Shown here: positions 33,435 through 43,202 of the stretch, one piece after another
Numbering within the stretch: the stretch's first letter is position 1
Layout: each line of letters starts with the position of its first letter
NCBI GenBank assembly: GCA_018265615.1
Contig: JABLYX010000034.1
Location: forward strand, 1-51,913
DNA length: 51,913 bases
Direction: 5' to 3'
Origin: Lentisphaeria bacterium
GTDB lineage: Bacteria > Verrucomicrobiota > Lentisphaeria > Victivallales > Victivallaceae
Notes under the pieces: model-generated
The model's database searches: none
Seen by the model: the letters and a program-made list of their open reading frames with translations, nothing else
Told to the model about the DNA's origin: nothing
Translations under genes and position numbers: made by a program

Positions 33435-34290
33435 GCTTGCGGCAGGCGCGCGGCGACATGCCGTAGCGACGGCGGAAAAGCTTCGTGAAGTAGTTGCTGT
33501 CGGAGAAGCCGTTCCGCATCGCGATCTCCGTGACCGGCAGACTGCTTTTCCGCAGCATCTCCCGGCCGCGTTCGAGCCGGAATTCGAGCAGGTATCCGAC
33601 CGGTGTGCTGTCGAAGGCGCGCCGGAACATCCGGATCAGCGTGCATTTCGAGCAGCCGCCGAGCGCGGCGAGCGTATCAAGCGAAACCGGTTCCGCGTAA
33701 TGCGCTTCGATGTGATCGACGACGCGGGTCAGCCGCTCGAACTCATCCTCGCTCGCTTCCGGCTCCTCCGGATACGCGCGGCAGACCAGCCCGAAAAGCG
33801 CCATGAAATGGAGCCGGACGAAGTATCCCCAGCCCGGATTCCGGCGCTGCTGCTCGATCAGCATGGCGCCGATCAGCTCCTCGGCCCGGCGCAGCTGGGA
33901 CTCCGCAAGCGCAACGCCGCCGACCTCGGAATGCCGCCCCCGGATGCGGTTCCGGGGCGGAAACAGCAGATTGTACCCCTCCGTCTCCGCAAGCTCGCCG
34001 AACGGCAGCTGCAGCTCCTCCGGCACAAAAAGCATGTTCGCGATCTCGAGGCCGCTGACGTTGCAGTAGGTGTGCATGACCCCGGGGCGCACCAGAAAGA
34101 CGTTTCCGCGCCGGATCGGGCTTTCCCCCTCCTCCGTCAGGTGCACGCCGCAGCCGCGCCGCACCAGCACAAGCTCATGGAAGTTGTGCACGTGCAGCAC
34201 ATCGTTCGGCTGCCGGAAATTGAAGACCCGCAGCGGAATATCCGGCATGACCTTCCGCCGGTCAAGCAATGGAACTGAGTCTGCCTGCAT
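33409..34290 (-). CDS. AraC-family transcriptional regulator
   Basis: A protein of 293 residues. The N-terminal cupin-like sensor (about 15-105) contains HVHNFHELVLVRRGCGVHLTE and FLVRPGVMHTY. The C-terminal AraC domain has two helix-turn-helix units (about 195-290): VSLDTLAALGGCSKCTLIRM and VTEIAMRNGFSDSNYFTKLF, followed by RRRYGMSPRACR. CAGGAGAAA stands before the ATG. It is divergent from the alpha-L-rhamnosidase gene and convergent with, and overlapping, the beta-galactosidase gene. It likely activates the rhamnosidase gene, and perhaps others nearby, in response to a sugar. Confidence 0.93.
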   Translation of the reverse strand: MQADSVPLLDRRKVMPDIPLRVFNFRQPNDVLHVHNFHELVLVRRGCGVHLTEEGESPIRRGNVFLVRPGVMHTYCNVSGLEIANMLFVPEELQLPFGELAETEGYNLLFPPRNRIRGRHSEVGGVALAESQLRRAEELIGAMLIEQQRRNPGWGYFVRLHFMALFGLVCRAYPEEPEASEDEFERLTRVVDHIEAHYAEPVSLDTLAALGGCSKCTLIRMFRRAFDSTPVGYLLEFRLERGREMLRKSSLPVTEIAMRNGFSDSNYFTKLFRRRYGMSPRACRKLNPAAADR

Positions 34291-34367
34291 TGCGCCGTTT
34301 CTCCTGTTTTGATAATAATATACCGGTTATTGCGAATTTTATCAAGGTTTTTATTTCCGGTTTGCCG

Positions 34368-34397
34368 TATACTTTATACATGGCATGGATTCATGCC
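34368..34397 (+). promoter_or_regulatory. -10-like element and leader stem-loop before the rhamnosidase
   Basis: TATACT (34368-34373) resembles a -10 box but no good -35 stands 16-18 bp upstream, as expected for an activator-dependent (AraC) promoter. GGCATG and CATGCC (34382-34397) form a 6-bp stem with loop GATT, 17 bases before the ATG. It could affect ribosome access. Confidence 0.4.
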
Positions 34398-34414
34398 GGA
34401 AAAAGGGAGAGATC

Positions 34415-36049
34415 ATGAAACGAATCGTTTATGCCAATTCCGTGGCGGACGACCGGGTCCGCAGATATGTTCCGCCGGTGCGGGTCGTCCGGGAGTCGGA
34501 GGGGATCAGGGACTCCGCCGCGCTGCTCGGGGAGCCCCATACGCAGAGCTTCGTACACTTCAATCCGCGCATTTGCCTGCTGCCGCCCGGCAGCGAGCTC
34601 ATCCTCGACTTCGGGTTGGAACTGCACGGGCTGCTGACCGTCACGACCGGCTGCATGAAGCTGTCGCGCATCCGCGTGACGTTCGGGGAATCGGTCTCCG
34701 AAACGCTCGGGAGCCCGACTCAGGATCACGCGGTCCATCAGGAGACGCTTCAGCTCCCGACGCTCGGGCAGGTCTGCTTCGGCCAGACCGCGTTCCGGTT
34801 CGTCCGGCTTGAGGTTCCGGCCGACGCGGGGGAAGTCTCCCTGATCGGCGCCGATACGACCGTGATCTACCGCGACTGGGAGTACCGCGGCGCATTCGTC
34901 TCCGATGACGAACGGCTGAACCGGATCTGGGAAGTCGGCGCATATACCGTCCACCTGAACTGCCAGGACTATATCTACGACGGAGTGAAGCGCGACCGGC
35001 TGGTCTGGATGGGCGACCTCTACCCCGAGATCCGCACGCTGCTCGCGGTTTTCGATGAAACCGCGCTGATCGAGAAGAGCCTCGACTTCATCCGCGACCG
35101 CACGCCCGACGACAAATGGATGAACACCGCCTCAAGCTACTCCTGCTGGTGGATCATCAGCCAGCGCGACCTCTATCTCTATCGCGGAAACTACGCCTAT
35201 CTGGCCGAGCAGAAAGACGCGCTTGCAAAACTGCTGAACCGGCTGCTCGCCTGTGTAGCCCCCGACGGCTCGGAAGCGCTGACCGAATGGCGCTTCCTCG
35301 ACTGGTCCACGGCCGACGACGATAAAATCAAGCACGCAGGCCTCCAGGGGCTGCTCGCCTGGACCTTCGACTGCGGCGCCGACCTTGCGTCGGAGCTGAA
35401 CGACCCGCGCCTCGCGCTGCGCTGCCGGGTCGCCGCATCGAAGCTCCGCACCCATGTGCCGGAGTGCGGCGGCAACAAAATCGCCGCCGCCATGCAGGTT
35501 CTCGGCGGCGTCGCCGATGCGAAGAAGCTCAACGACGAAATCATGCGCCGCGATCCCGACCGCGGCATCAGCACCTTCTACGGCTACTTCGTCCTGCTGG
35601 CGCGCGCCGCCGCCGGCGACGTCGCCGGCGCCCTCGACGTCATCCGGAGCTACTGGGGCGGCATGCTCGACTTCGGCGCGACGACCTTCTGGGAGGATTT
35701 CGACCTCGACTGGACGCGCAACGCCTTCGGCATCGACTCTCTGCCGGTTCCGGGCAGGCACGACATCCACGGCGACTTCGGCAAGCACTGCTACCGGGGG
35801 CTGCGCCACAGCCTCTGTCACGGCTGGGCCGGCGGGCCCTCCGCGTTCCTCACGGAGAAGGTCCTCGGCATCCGTCCCGCCGCCCCCGGATTCACGCAGG
35901 TCCGGATCGACCCCTCCCCCGCCGGCCTCAAGCGCCTCGAAGGCATTCAGCCGACTCCGTTCGGAGATATCGAGCTTTCGCTTCGCGTTGTCGGCAACAA
36001 AGTACGCAGGTCCGTCAAACTTCCCAGAGAGATCCGCGAGCTTCCCTGA
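34415..36049 (+). CDS. GH78-like alpha-L-rhamnosidase
   Basis: A protein of 544 residues, shorter than most GH78 enzymes because it lacks the full set of N-terminal beta domains. Residues about 1-160 are a beta-sandwich (FGLELHGLLTV, VTFGESVSE). The alpha/alpha barrel (about 165-470) starts with the family motif YIYDGVKRDRLVWMGDLYPE and contains SYSCWWIIS, EWRFLDWST and TTFWEDFDLDW. The C-terminal beta domain has HGWAGGPSAFLTEKVLGI and VRIDPSPAGLKRLEG. No signal peptide is seen, so it works in the cytoplasm on imported rhamnosides. AAGGGAGAG precedes the ATG. A divergent AraC regulator shares its control region. Confidence 0.88.
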   Translation: MKRIVYANSVADDRVRRYVPPVRVVRESEGIRDSAALLGEPHTQSFVHFNPRICLLPPGSELILDFGLELHGLLTVTTGCMKLSRIRVTFGESVSETLGSPTQDHAVHQETLQLPTLGQVCFGQTAFRFVRLEVPADAGEVSLIGADTTVIYRDWEYRGAFVSDDERLNRIWEVGAYTVHLNCQDYIYDGVKRDRLVWMGDLYPEIRTLLAVFDETALIEKSLDFIRDRTPDDKWMNTASSYSCWWIISQRDLYLYRGNYAYLAEQKDALAKLLNRLLACVAPDGSEALTEWRFLDWSTADDDKIKHAGLQGLLAWTFDCGADLASELNDPRLALRCRVAASKLRTHVPECGGNKIAAAMQVLGGVADAKKLNDEIMRRDPDRGISTFYGYFVLLARAAAGDVAGALDVIRSYWGGMLDFGATTFWEDFDLDWTRNAFGIDSLPVPGRHDIHGDFGKHCYRGLRHSLCHGWAGGPSAFLTEKVLGIRPAAPGFTQVRIDPSPAGLKRLEGIQPTPFGDIELSLRVVGNKVRRSVKLPREIRELP

Positions 36050-36064
36050 TTGCTCACGGCGGCA

Positions 36065-36097
36065 AAAAAGGCTCCGGGAAGTTCCCGGAGCCTTTTT
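36065..36097. terminator. Bidirectional terminator after the rhamnosidase
   Basis: AAAAAGGCTCCGGGAA and TTCCCGGAGCCTTTTT are perfect 16-bp arms with a one-base centre. It is flanked by A and T runs in both directions and lies between the rhamnosidase and the convergent giant-protein gene. Confidence 0.95.
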
Positions 36098-36144
36098 CAT
36101 CCGCCGCTCCTGAAAGCCGCGACGGAGAGATTCAGGAAAGGCGG

Positions 36145-39100
36145 TTACCTCACCGCTATGCCGAGCTGGTAGTCGCTTTCGTACTTCTTCTCGTTTGTGA
36201 TCTCGACCGTTACCATGTAGGTTCCGGCGGCGATCTCCTTCTTCGAGTCGTAGTTCCTGTCCAGCGCGATCTTCCTGCCGGACTCATTGCGGACCGTCAG
36301 CTTCAGGTGTTTCGGATCGTACGTTTCAAGACCCGTTCCGGAGAGGTCCAGATCCAGCATGCCGCCGTCCGTCGTGAAACGGAACACGTCCTGCCGGTCG
36401 CTGAAACCCACCCAGCCCACATCGCAGGTCATCGTGTCGGTCACAAGCCCGAGATCCACGACGTCCGGATTCATACCCGCCTTGTCGTACATATCGCCCG
36501 TCACCTCAAGCGTGTAACCGGTGTTGTGCTTGCCCTTGCCGTTGTCGGCGGAGACGACCTGCACGTAGCTTGTTCCCGCCATGATATCGAGCTCGAACGA
36601 CTTCTCCCTGCCTGCGCCGACCGTCATCGATTTGAGCCTCTTTCCGCACGAGTCGAGGAAGTAGACCTTCACCTTCGCCTCCGCCGCCGAGACCTTGACC
36701 GTGTAGTGCCCGGCCGTGTCGGCGGAGATGCGGTGATAATCCCACGCATCGCCGTAGCCGACCCAGTCGTTCATCTGCGCCGTCTTGCTGATGCAGTCCG
36801 TTTCGCACGCCTCCGCAAAGCTGTTGAACTTCGAGCAGCAGAAGTAATCGGTCTTCGACTCCAGCGTGTAGTCGCCGACGCCGTTTTTCGACAGCGCCTC
36901 CACCGTCACCATCGCGGTTCCGGCGGCCGTCAGGATTCCATCGACTGAATTCTTCTTCCAGGTCAACGTGGCGCTCTTCTTTTTGCCGTCCGCTCCGATG
37001 AAGGTAACGCGGACCTTTTCTCCCTTTTCAAGGCCGTTCACCGTAAGCGTCGTCGTACCTGAAATACCGTGCGAAATCAGGTAGCTGTCGGTGTCGCGTT
37101 TATCGGCGAGGGCGCCGGTCTGCGCGATTGTGTGGGTTCCGAAGTCGATCGCGTGGGAAATCGTCACGTTGCGGTTCCAATCGACCGTGTTGCCGCTTGC
37201 GTCGGAGACCGTTCCCGAAATCAGGAAATCGTTCGCCTTAGCCTCTTCGTCGGTCAGCACGATCGTCGCGGTCCGGCCGTCGGCGCTCAGCTTCGCGTCG
37301 CGTTCGATGCCGCCGACCGTGTATTTCACGAATCCGCCGCCGAGCCCGAAGTTGTCCGCCGCATCGATCGTCACGGTGAAAGTGAACGAGTCGTCGGCCT
37401 GCGAAACCGTGATGTCCCGGACCACCGGAGCCGTGTAATCCCTCACGTTCACAGTCTGCTTAACGCTCGTATTCGAAGCGCTGTCCGTCGACGCTACCAC
37501 TTCGTAAGTAAAGTGCTGGATCGTGTCGTCCTTCAGCGTCCAGTTCAGGCCGGAGCCGGTGAACTTGCTGCTGAGGTCTTCCCCGGTCAGCGAATAGAAG
37601 CGCACCGTGTATTCCGGAACTGCCGTTCCGCCGGTCACCTTTGCTTCGGCGTTCACCGTGAAGCTGTAGGAGCCCGCCGTCTGCGCAGCCGTCGGATCCG
37701 CAACGAACAGCGGAAGATCTTTGACCGTGTCCTTGATCAGCAGCAGCTCGCTGCCGTTTGCCGCGAAGCTGTAACCATCAACCGCGTTGAAGCTGCCGAT
37801 GAGGCCGTCAACAGTCAGCGATGACCCCTCCGCCAGCGCCGCGATCCGGTACAGGTCTCCCTCCATGCCGGAGAGCGTGATCCTGCCCGCCCCGGTCAGA
37901 TTGGAGAGCGTCAGCACCACATTGCCGCCGTCGTTGTTGAGCGCACCCACTGTGATCGAAAGATCGTTCGTCAGCGCGAGCGTACCCACAGAGAACGAAG
38001 AGCTGGTGATCGTGATGTCCGTGCGGTTCACATCGAGCGTCCCGAATTCGCCCGCGACCGTCAGCGTCAGGCCGTCCGCCGCGAAGCCGAGCGTTCCGAC
38101 CGCCGCATTGTTTGCAATGTTCCCGCCCGCATAAAGCGTGCCGACTTCGCCGCTGCCGGAGAGCGTCAGCCGGCCCGTCGAGGTCAGCTCGGTCACATTC
38201 ACGTTGTTGAGCGTGAGGCCGGCCGTTACGCCGGAGAGCGAAGCAACCGTCGAACCCGCCGCGCTTTCCAGCGTCAGATCCGCAACAGCCCCCAATGCCG
38301 CGCTGCCGCAGGAGGCGTCGCGCAGCTCAAGCGTGCGGCCGTCACCCGCGACCGATTCGATCGTCGAACCGCCGTCGACGCCGACCTCGAGCAGCCTGTC
38401 GCCGCTCTGCCAGATCTTCTTCGACATATCGACCGCGGAGTCGACCACGTAATTTCCGCCGACCGTCAGGTTCGTGTAGATCGTCAGGCCCGCGAGGCCG
38501 ACCACGCTGTAGTCCGCAGCTCCGCCCGAAACGGCCGTACCGGCCATGAGTCCGTCTGCGAGAATATACGCGCCTTTGCCGTCCGACAGCGCGCTGCCGT
38601 TCACGAGCAGTTTACCGCCGGACTGGAACGCGATGTTGCCGCCGACGATCGGCGTTTCAGCACCGTTCACGAACGCGGCCGCGTCGTCCAGCACGACCTC
38701 GAATTCGCCGGAGACCTCCACGCGTTCGACATCAAGCGTCGAGGCGACGTCCCACGACAGGCGGCTGTCCGCGGAGACATTCAGACCCGCGCCGCTGATC
38801 GAACCGGTTTCACCCTTCAGCAGCAGCACGGTTCCCGCGAGGTTGATGTCGCTGAAGCCGTCGATGACTCCCGTCACCTCGCCCGCCGCAGCTCCCGCAC
38901 CGATCGAGCCGCCCCAGTTGTTGAAATTCAGCGTGCTCGCACCGTTCTCACCGAGACCGTGCACTCCCCCACCGATCGAGCCGCCGGAGAGGTTCACCGT
39001 TGCTTTTCCCTCTACGGCTGCAACCGGAACGATATTCTCCGGATCGCTGTTGAGAACCTTTCCGCCCGCATAAATGTCTTCGCCGACTGCTCCGCCGGAA

Positions 39101-42100
39101 ACATTGATCGCAACATCGCCCCTGACAATGCTGACCGGAGCTTTGAACTGGTCATTCAGGTTGACGTTTCCGCCAAACCAGGCGAGGCCGCCGCCGTAGA
39201 CATTGCCGACTGTTCCGCCGGAAATGTTGATTTCTACGGAACCGTTCACATAGCTCTCCCGGCCGCCGCCGGCCTGATCGTTGTAGGTCTGGCCGATATC
39301 CGCCTGGCCGCCGCCGTAGACCGTCCCGACCGAACCGCCCTCCACATTCAGCGTGGCTGCGACCTCATCGGCGAACGAACCGTCATTTCGTCCGATCTCC
39401 GTGATGTGAAAGTAGTTGCTGCGGCCGCCGCCGAAGATGCCATCTACTGTGCCGTTCTTCACCGTGACGGTGGAACTGCCGACGCGGGAAACCGCTCCGG
39501 TACCATTGCCGCTGGTGCGGCCGCCGCCGTAGACCTTGCCGACGACACTGGAGGCGCCGTCAATCACGATGTTCGAGGATTCGACGAACGCCTTGACGCC
39601 GGAAGCCGCCTGAGCGTCATCGCTGGTGTAGTGATATACCCAGGAACCGCCGAACACATCGCTGATATTCACGTTGTCGCCGATTCTGATGTCCGTCTTC
39701 CCCGCGGTCATGTCGGAGGTGAAGGAGCCGAACTTATACACCCTGCTGCCGCCGAAAAGCCAGGTACTCGACATCTCGGCATTCGAAATCTCGATATCAA
39801 CGTTGCCGAGCACATCCGTCGCGGCATTCACGAAGTTGCCGCCGAACACATCGTCGGTGAATTCGCCGCCGGTGATTTTCAGCGATGTATTACCCTTTAC
39901 AACCCCGTTGGCCGCTCCGCCGAAAACCTGCCCGTCGATGACGCCGCCCGAGATGGAAACCAAACTGTCACCCTCGACCACGCCGCCGCCGCCGTAGACC
40001 GTCCCGCTGACTTCGCCGCCGGTGATCACGACGGAGGAGTTCCCCTCCACCAGGCCGGTTGCTTTGCCGCTGCCGCCCTGAATGCCGCCGGAGACCTTGC
40101 CGCCGGTGATCACGACGGCGGAGTCGCCTTTCACACGGTTGTTCCCGACCTGCGTTCCGGAGTCGGCATAGCCGCTCAGGACACCGCCGGCGATCAGGCC
40201 GGATTCGACGACGCCGCCATTGATTTCCACCGTCGAATTGCCGTACCCGGTGTATCCCCAGGAACCGGCGCCGAGGATGTAATTATTCTTGATCGTGCCG
40301 CTGTTGATGACGACCTTCGAGTCGCCGAACACTTCTCCGGAACCGGCGCCGAGAATCGCCGCGTCGTTATTGTTCGGATTCTGGGCCGTGGCGAGGATCT
40401 GCACCGCATCATCCGCCCCGCCGAGTTTGCCGATCGTCAGCGCCGTATTGCCGTAGATTTTCGCAATGCTGCTCGCGTAGGGGCCGGGGACGAGAGCGAT
40501 GTCGAACGCATCAGAGAGGACGCCGCTCTCCATCGTCATGTTCACATTGCCGTACACCGTGAATTCCCGGCCGAAATAGACGCCGTTGGAGCTCCGGTTG
40601 CCGGAGAGGCGGATCGTCAGGGCGTCTTCGTCGATCACCTTGTCCGAATCCGTCACCTGCCCCTTGGCGGAGGTGTTGAACTCATATCCGTAAGCCGCCC
40701 CGCTGAACAGGTCTCCGGTCACGCCATCCACGACGGCGATGTCAACCTTCCCGGCAAAGCCGCCGGTATAGGCGGAGGTCAGGGTTTTGACCGAATCGAA
40801 CGCGTCATATCCCCAGAGGCGGCCGTCGTTGTCGCCGAGGGCGGAATACTTCGAATTCACATACGCGGTCTCCGCTTCGCCCCTGACCAGGAAGAGGTCG
40901 TTGTTGACCGTGCGGAAGTCACCGGTCATCGCTTCGCCGTTGAGAGTGACGCCGAGCGCGGAATAATCGATGGCGCCGGCTCCGGTATAGTCGATCAGGC
41001 GGTAAGCGCCGTTCGCCAGCGCATCGAGGTCGCCGATAATATCGAACGTGCCCGTGCCGCTCCAGGTTCCGCCGAACGCGAATCTGCTGTCGAGATCCAT
41101 CGTGACGGAGCCGTTGTTCACCAGATTTCCGGCCAGCGCGACGGAGCCGCCGGTCAGCGTGACGGAGCCGCGGACGCCTTCACTGCCGCCGGTCAGCGTC
41201 AGGTTATTGCCGGTGACGGAGGCGTTCTCCGATACGACCAGCACGCCCTTGCGCTGCGGCCGGTCCACTCCGTCGCCGCCGAGCGTCATATTCGTGATGT
41301 TCAGCGTGGCGTTATCGGTGACGGTCATCGTGGCGGTCGCGCCGGTTTCGCCGTAGACGTTGCCGCCGTATTCCAGGATGGAGCCTTCGCCGGTCACAAG
41401 CACGTCGTTGCGGACCGCTCCGTCGCGGGCCGTGAATTTTCCGCCGTTCCGGACTTCAAGGTAGCCGGTGTTGCGCAGCGTGAAGCTGTTGCTCGACGCA
41501 TCGACGACGCCGCCGTCGACGATCAGCTGGAACCGTTTCGCCTGGTCGGCCGCTGTTTCGAAGGCGCCGTTCGCGCTGCCGATCCAGAAATGGTTCTTCG
41601 ATATGATCGAAGCGCCCTCCTTCACCGTGACCGTCGCAGTCACGGTTCCGTTGTCTTCGCCCTTCTCGAGCTTGCCGATGATGAAGCCACTGCCGGTGGT
41701 GTAGTCTCCGGCCAGCGTGATGCTCTGACCCTCTTCAAGCGTGAGCGAGCCGTTCACAAGCTGAACGGTTTCCCCTTTGGTTGCATTGTTCCCGGTTGAA
41801 ACGCTGCCGCTGAACACGCCCGTGTACGCTTCTTCCACCGTGCCGAGAACCAACTTTGCACCGGCATCGAGGATAACATTCATGCTCCAGTCGGTACCGC
41901 CGGAGAGCAGGATATCCCCGGTCGTCGTGAATTTCGCATCGGCCTTGCTCTCGATCGTGAAATCGGCCGGAACCGAGAAGCTTTTGCTGCTGGCGTGGGA
42001 GGAACCGCTCAACTTGAGCACTCCGCCCGCCGTCACCTTCGCGGCAGCCTCGTCAAATGTCGCGAATGCATTAGTGCCGATGACATAATTTTTGCCGTCC

Positions 42101-43098
42101 ACCGTGACGATCTGACCTTTTTCATAGAGGATGGAACCGTAGAGGCTGTTCACGAGAACAGTATCGGTTGAAAGGTCGGCGGTAATCACAACACCGCCCT
42201 CCGGCAATTTGTTGTTTCCGGCGGAGAGGAACTCTTCCGTAATGGAGGGGACCCCGCTCTTCACAGCGGCGCCGGCGGCATTCTGAATATCGTTCTCCAC
42301 GATTGCGATCGTGTTGTCCGCCGCTCCTGCGCCCACATAGATCCCGGTTTTGGTGCTTTCGCCGGAGATCACATTGCCTTTGCCTTCGCCACCGACGGTC
42401 ACGCTACCTCTGCCCTCCGTCCGGATCACAATGGCGCCGTCGTCGGTCGAACTGCCTCGGGCATTCTCAACGGTATTGCCGCCAATCGCAACGGAGCCGC
42501 CTTCGGCCAGATTCCCGGCGACCTGAATGCCGTTGCGGGAAACGTTTGAAATCACATTGTTCTCGATGACATTTCCGCCATCCATCACGCCGATGCTGAT
42601 GCCGTGATGGCTTGCTCCGGAGATCGTATTATCCGTGATTTTCACGCCGGAGAGGCCCGCCGCGTAAATCGCATCCTTGCCGCCGATGAACTCGTTGCCG
42701 GAAATTTCAAACCCGGTGACGTTGGCGCCTCCATTCAAACTCATATTGATGCCGTAGGCGCTCGAACTGCAATCGAATGTGTTGCCGCTGACTGTGAGAT
42801 TACTGATGCCTTTCCCGGCGCCGTTTGCCATATGGATCCCGGTGCAGACGCTGCCGTAATTTTTCACGGTCGGCCGGAACGTGAAGCCCCGAATCGTCAC
42901 ATTGTCGGCTTCGATGCCGAATCCGTTCGTAATGATGACATCCCTGCCCTCCGCGACCAGGGTAACTCCCTTGTTCACAGTAACCGCTTCGTCGTAACTC
43001 CCGGCGGAAACCTGAATCGTGTCTCCCTCCGCCGCAGCCTGAATTGCTTCGTTGATCGTGGAATACTCTTTGCCTGAACCAACCTCAAGTGTTGCCAT
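36145..43098 (-). CDS. Giant beta-helix repeat protein without signal peptide
   Basis: A protein of 2317 residues starting MATLEVGSGKEYSTINEAIQ. An in-frame stop lies 12 bases upstream of the ATG with no other start between, and AAGGAGAGGG precedes it, so the N-terminus is fixed and no Sec signal peptide exists. Residues about 1-310 are a right-handed beta-helix (repeats such as NTFD, ISGNEF, ITDNTIS). Residues about 310-860 contain two VNSxY...G..AF.. modules (near 316 and 746). Residues about 860-1380 are glycine-rich repeats of the kind VVITGGEVSGTVYGGG. More beta repeats follow, then Ig-like parts (about 1800-1985) and three modules resembling bacterial pre-peptidase C-terminal domains (about 1985-2317). 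No autotransporter barrel is seen. It resembles large adhesin or surface proteins. The export route is unknown. Confidence 0.8.
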   Translation of the reverse strand: MATLEVGSGKEYSTINEAIQAAAEGDTIQVSAGSYDEAVTVNKGVTLVAEGRDVIITNGFGIEADNVTIRGFTFRPTVKNYGSVCTGIHMANGAGKGISNLTVSGNTFDCSSSAYGINMSLNGGANVTGFEISGNEFIGGKDAIYAAGLSGVKITDNTISGASHHGISIGVMDGGNVIENNVISNVSRNGIQVAGNLAEGGSVAIGGNTVENARGSSTDDGAIVIRTEGRGSVTVGGEGKGNVISGESTKTGIYVGAGAADNTIAIVENDIQNAAGAAVKSGVPSITEEFLSAGNNKLPEGGVVITADLSTDTVLVNSLYGSILYEKGQIVTVDGKNYVIGTNAFATFDEAAAKVTAGGVLKLSGSSHASSKSFSVPADFTIESKADAKFTTTGDILLSGGTDWSMNVILDAGAKLVLGTVEEAYTGVFSGSVSTGNNATKGETVQLVNGSLTLEEGQSITLAGDYTTGSGFIIGKLEKGEDNGTVTATVTVKEGASIISKNHFWIGSANGAFETAADQAKRFQLIVDGGVVDASSNSFTLRNTGYLEVRNGGKFTARDGAVRNDVLVTGEGSILEYGGNVYGETGATATMTVTDNATLNITNMTLGGDGVDRPQRKGVLVVSENASVTGNNLTLTGGSEGVRGSVTLTGGSVALAGNLVNNGSVTMDLDSRFAFGGTWSGTGTFDIIGDLDALANGAYRLIDYTGAGAIDYSALGVTLNGEAMTGDFRTVNNDLFLVRGEAETAYVNSKYSALGDNDGRLWGYDAFDSVKTLTSAYTGGFAGKVDIAVVDGVTGDLFSGAAYGYEFNTSAKGQVTDSDKVIDEDALTIRLSGNRSSNGVYFGREFTVYGNVNMTMESGVLSDAFDIALVPGPYASSIAKIYGNTALTIGKLGGADDAVQILATAQNPNNNDAAILGAGSGEVFGDSKVVINSGTIKNNYILGAGSWGYTGYGNSTVEINGGVVESGLIAGGVLSGYADSGTQVGNNRVKGDSAVVITGGKVSGGIQGGSGKATGLVEGNSSVVITGGEVSGTVYGGGGVVEGDSLVSISGGVIDGQVFGGAANGVVKGNTSLKITGGEFTDDVFGGNFVNAATDVLGNVDIEISNAEMSSTWLFGGSRVYKFGSFTSDMTAGKTDIRIGDNVNISDVFGGSWVYHYTSDDAQAASGVKAFVESSNIVIDGASSVVGKVYGGGRTSGNGTGAVSRVGSSTVTVKNGTVDGIFGGGRSNYFHITEIGRNDGSFADEVAATLNVEGGSVGTVYGGGQADIGQTYNDQAGGGRESYVNGSVEINISGGTVGNVYGGGLAWFGGNVNLNDQFKAPVSIVRGDVAINVSGGAVGEDIYAGGKVLNSDPENIVPVAAVEGKATVNLSGGSIGGGVHGLGENGASTLNFNNWGGSIGAGAAAGEVTGVIDGFSDINLAGTVLLLKGETGSISGAGLNVSADSRLSWDVASTLDVERVEVSGEFEVVLDDAAAFVNGAETPIVGGNIAFQSGGKLLVNGSALSDGKGAYILADGLMAGTAVSGGAADYSVVGLAGLTIYTNLTVGGNYVVDSAVDMSKKIWQSGDRLLEVGVDGGSTIESVAGDGRTLELRDASCGSAALGAVADLTLESAAGSTVASLSGVTAGLTLNNVNVTELTSTGRLTLSGSGEVGTLYAGGNIANNAAVGTLGFAADGLTLTVAGEFGTLDVNRTDITITSSSFSVGTLALTNDLSITVGALNNDGGNVVLTLSNLTGAGRITLSGMEGDLYRIAALAEGSSLTVDGLIGSFNAVDGYSFAANGSELLLIKDTVKDLPLFVADPTAAQTAGSYSFTVNAEAKVTGGTAVPEYTVRFYSLTGEDLSSKFTGSGLNWTLKDDTIQHFTYEVVASTDSASNTSVKQTVNVRDYTAPVVRDITVSQADDSFTFTVTIDAADNFGLGGGFVKYTVGGIERDAKLSADGRTATIVLTDEEAKANDFLISGTVSDASGNTVDWNRNVTISHAIDFGTHTIAQTGALADKRDTDSYLISHGISGTTTLTVNGLEKGEKVRVTFIGADGKKKSATLTWKKNSVDGILTAAGTAMVTVEALSKNGVGDYTLESKTDYFCCSKFNSFAEACETDCISKTAQMNDWVGYGDAWDYHRISADTAGHYTVKVSAAEAKVKVYFLDSCGKRLKSMTVGAGREKSFELDIMAGTSYVQVVSADNGKGKHNTGYTLEVTGDMYDKAGMNPDVVDLGLVTDTMTCDVGWVGFSDRQDVFRFTTDGGMLDLDLSGTGLETYDPKHLKLTVRNESGRKIALDRNYDSKKEIAAGTYMVTVEITNEKKYESDYQLGIAVR
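38959..40511 (-). repeat. Glycine-rich tandem repeats in the giant protein gene
   Basis: Degenerate repeats encode units like ITGGxVxGxVxGGG every 20-35 residues, recognisable at the DNA level as recurring GCCGCCGGTGATC blocks on the plus strand. This is an internal coding repeat likely to form a beta-helix or beta-solenoid. Confidence 0.75.
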
Positions 43099-43202
43099 TG
43101 CACCCTCTCCTTACGTTTTCCCTCAATGACGTTGCGATATCGTTCCGGAATATGAAGGAGCGCTGACCACAGCAATTCAATCGTGACACTCCTTCGCCTT
43201 TA

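Noticed and set aside
34382..34397. Stem-loop before the rhamnosidase as a riboswitch.
   Set aside because: Only one 6-bp hairpin is present, without the conserved elements of any riboswitch class I know.
37919..41500. The repeat-rich DNA of the giant gene as a CRISPR array or satellite.
   Set aside because: Repeats are degenerate, in frame, and encode a continuous protein; there are no constant repeats with unique spacers.
38959..41799. A 946-codon open frame on the plus strand within the giant repeat protein gene.
   Set aside because: It mirrors the regular glycine-rich repeats, has no ribosome binding site or domain, and is inside a gene with an exact promoter on the other strand.
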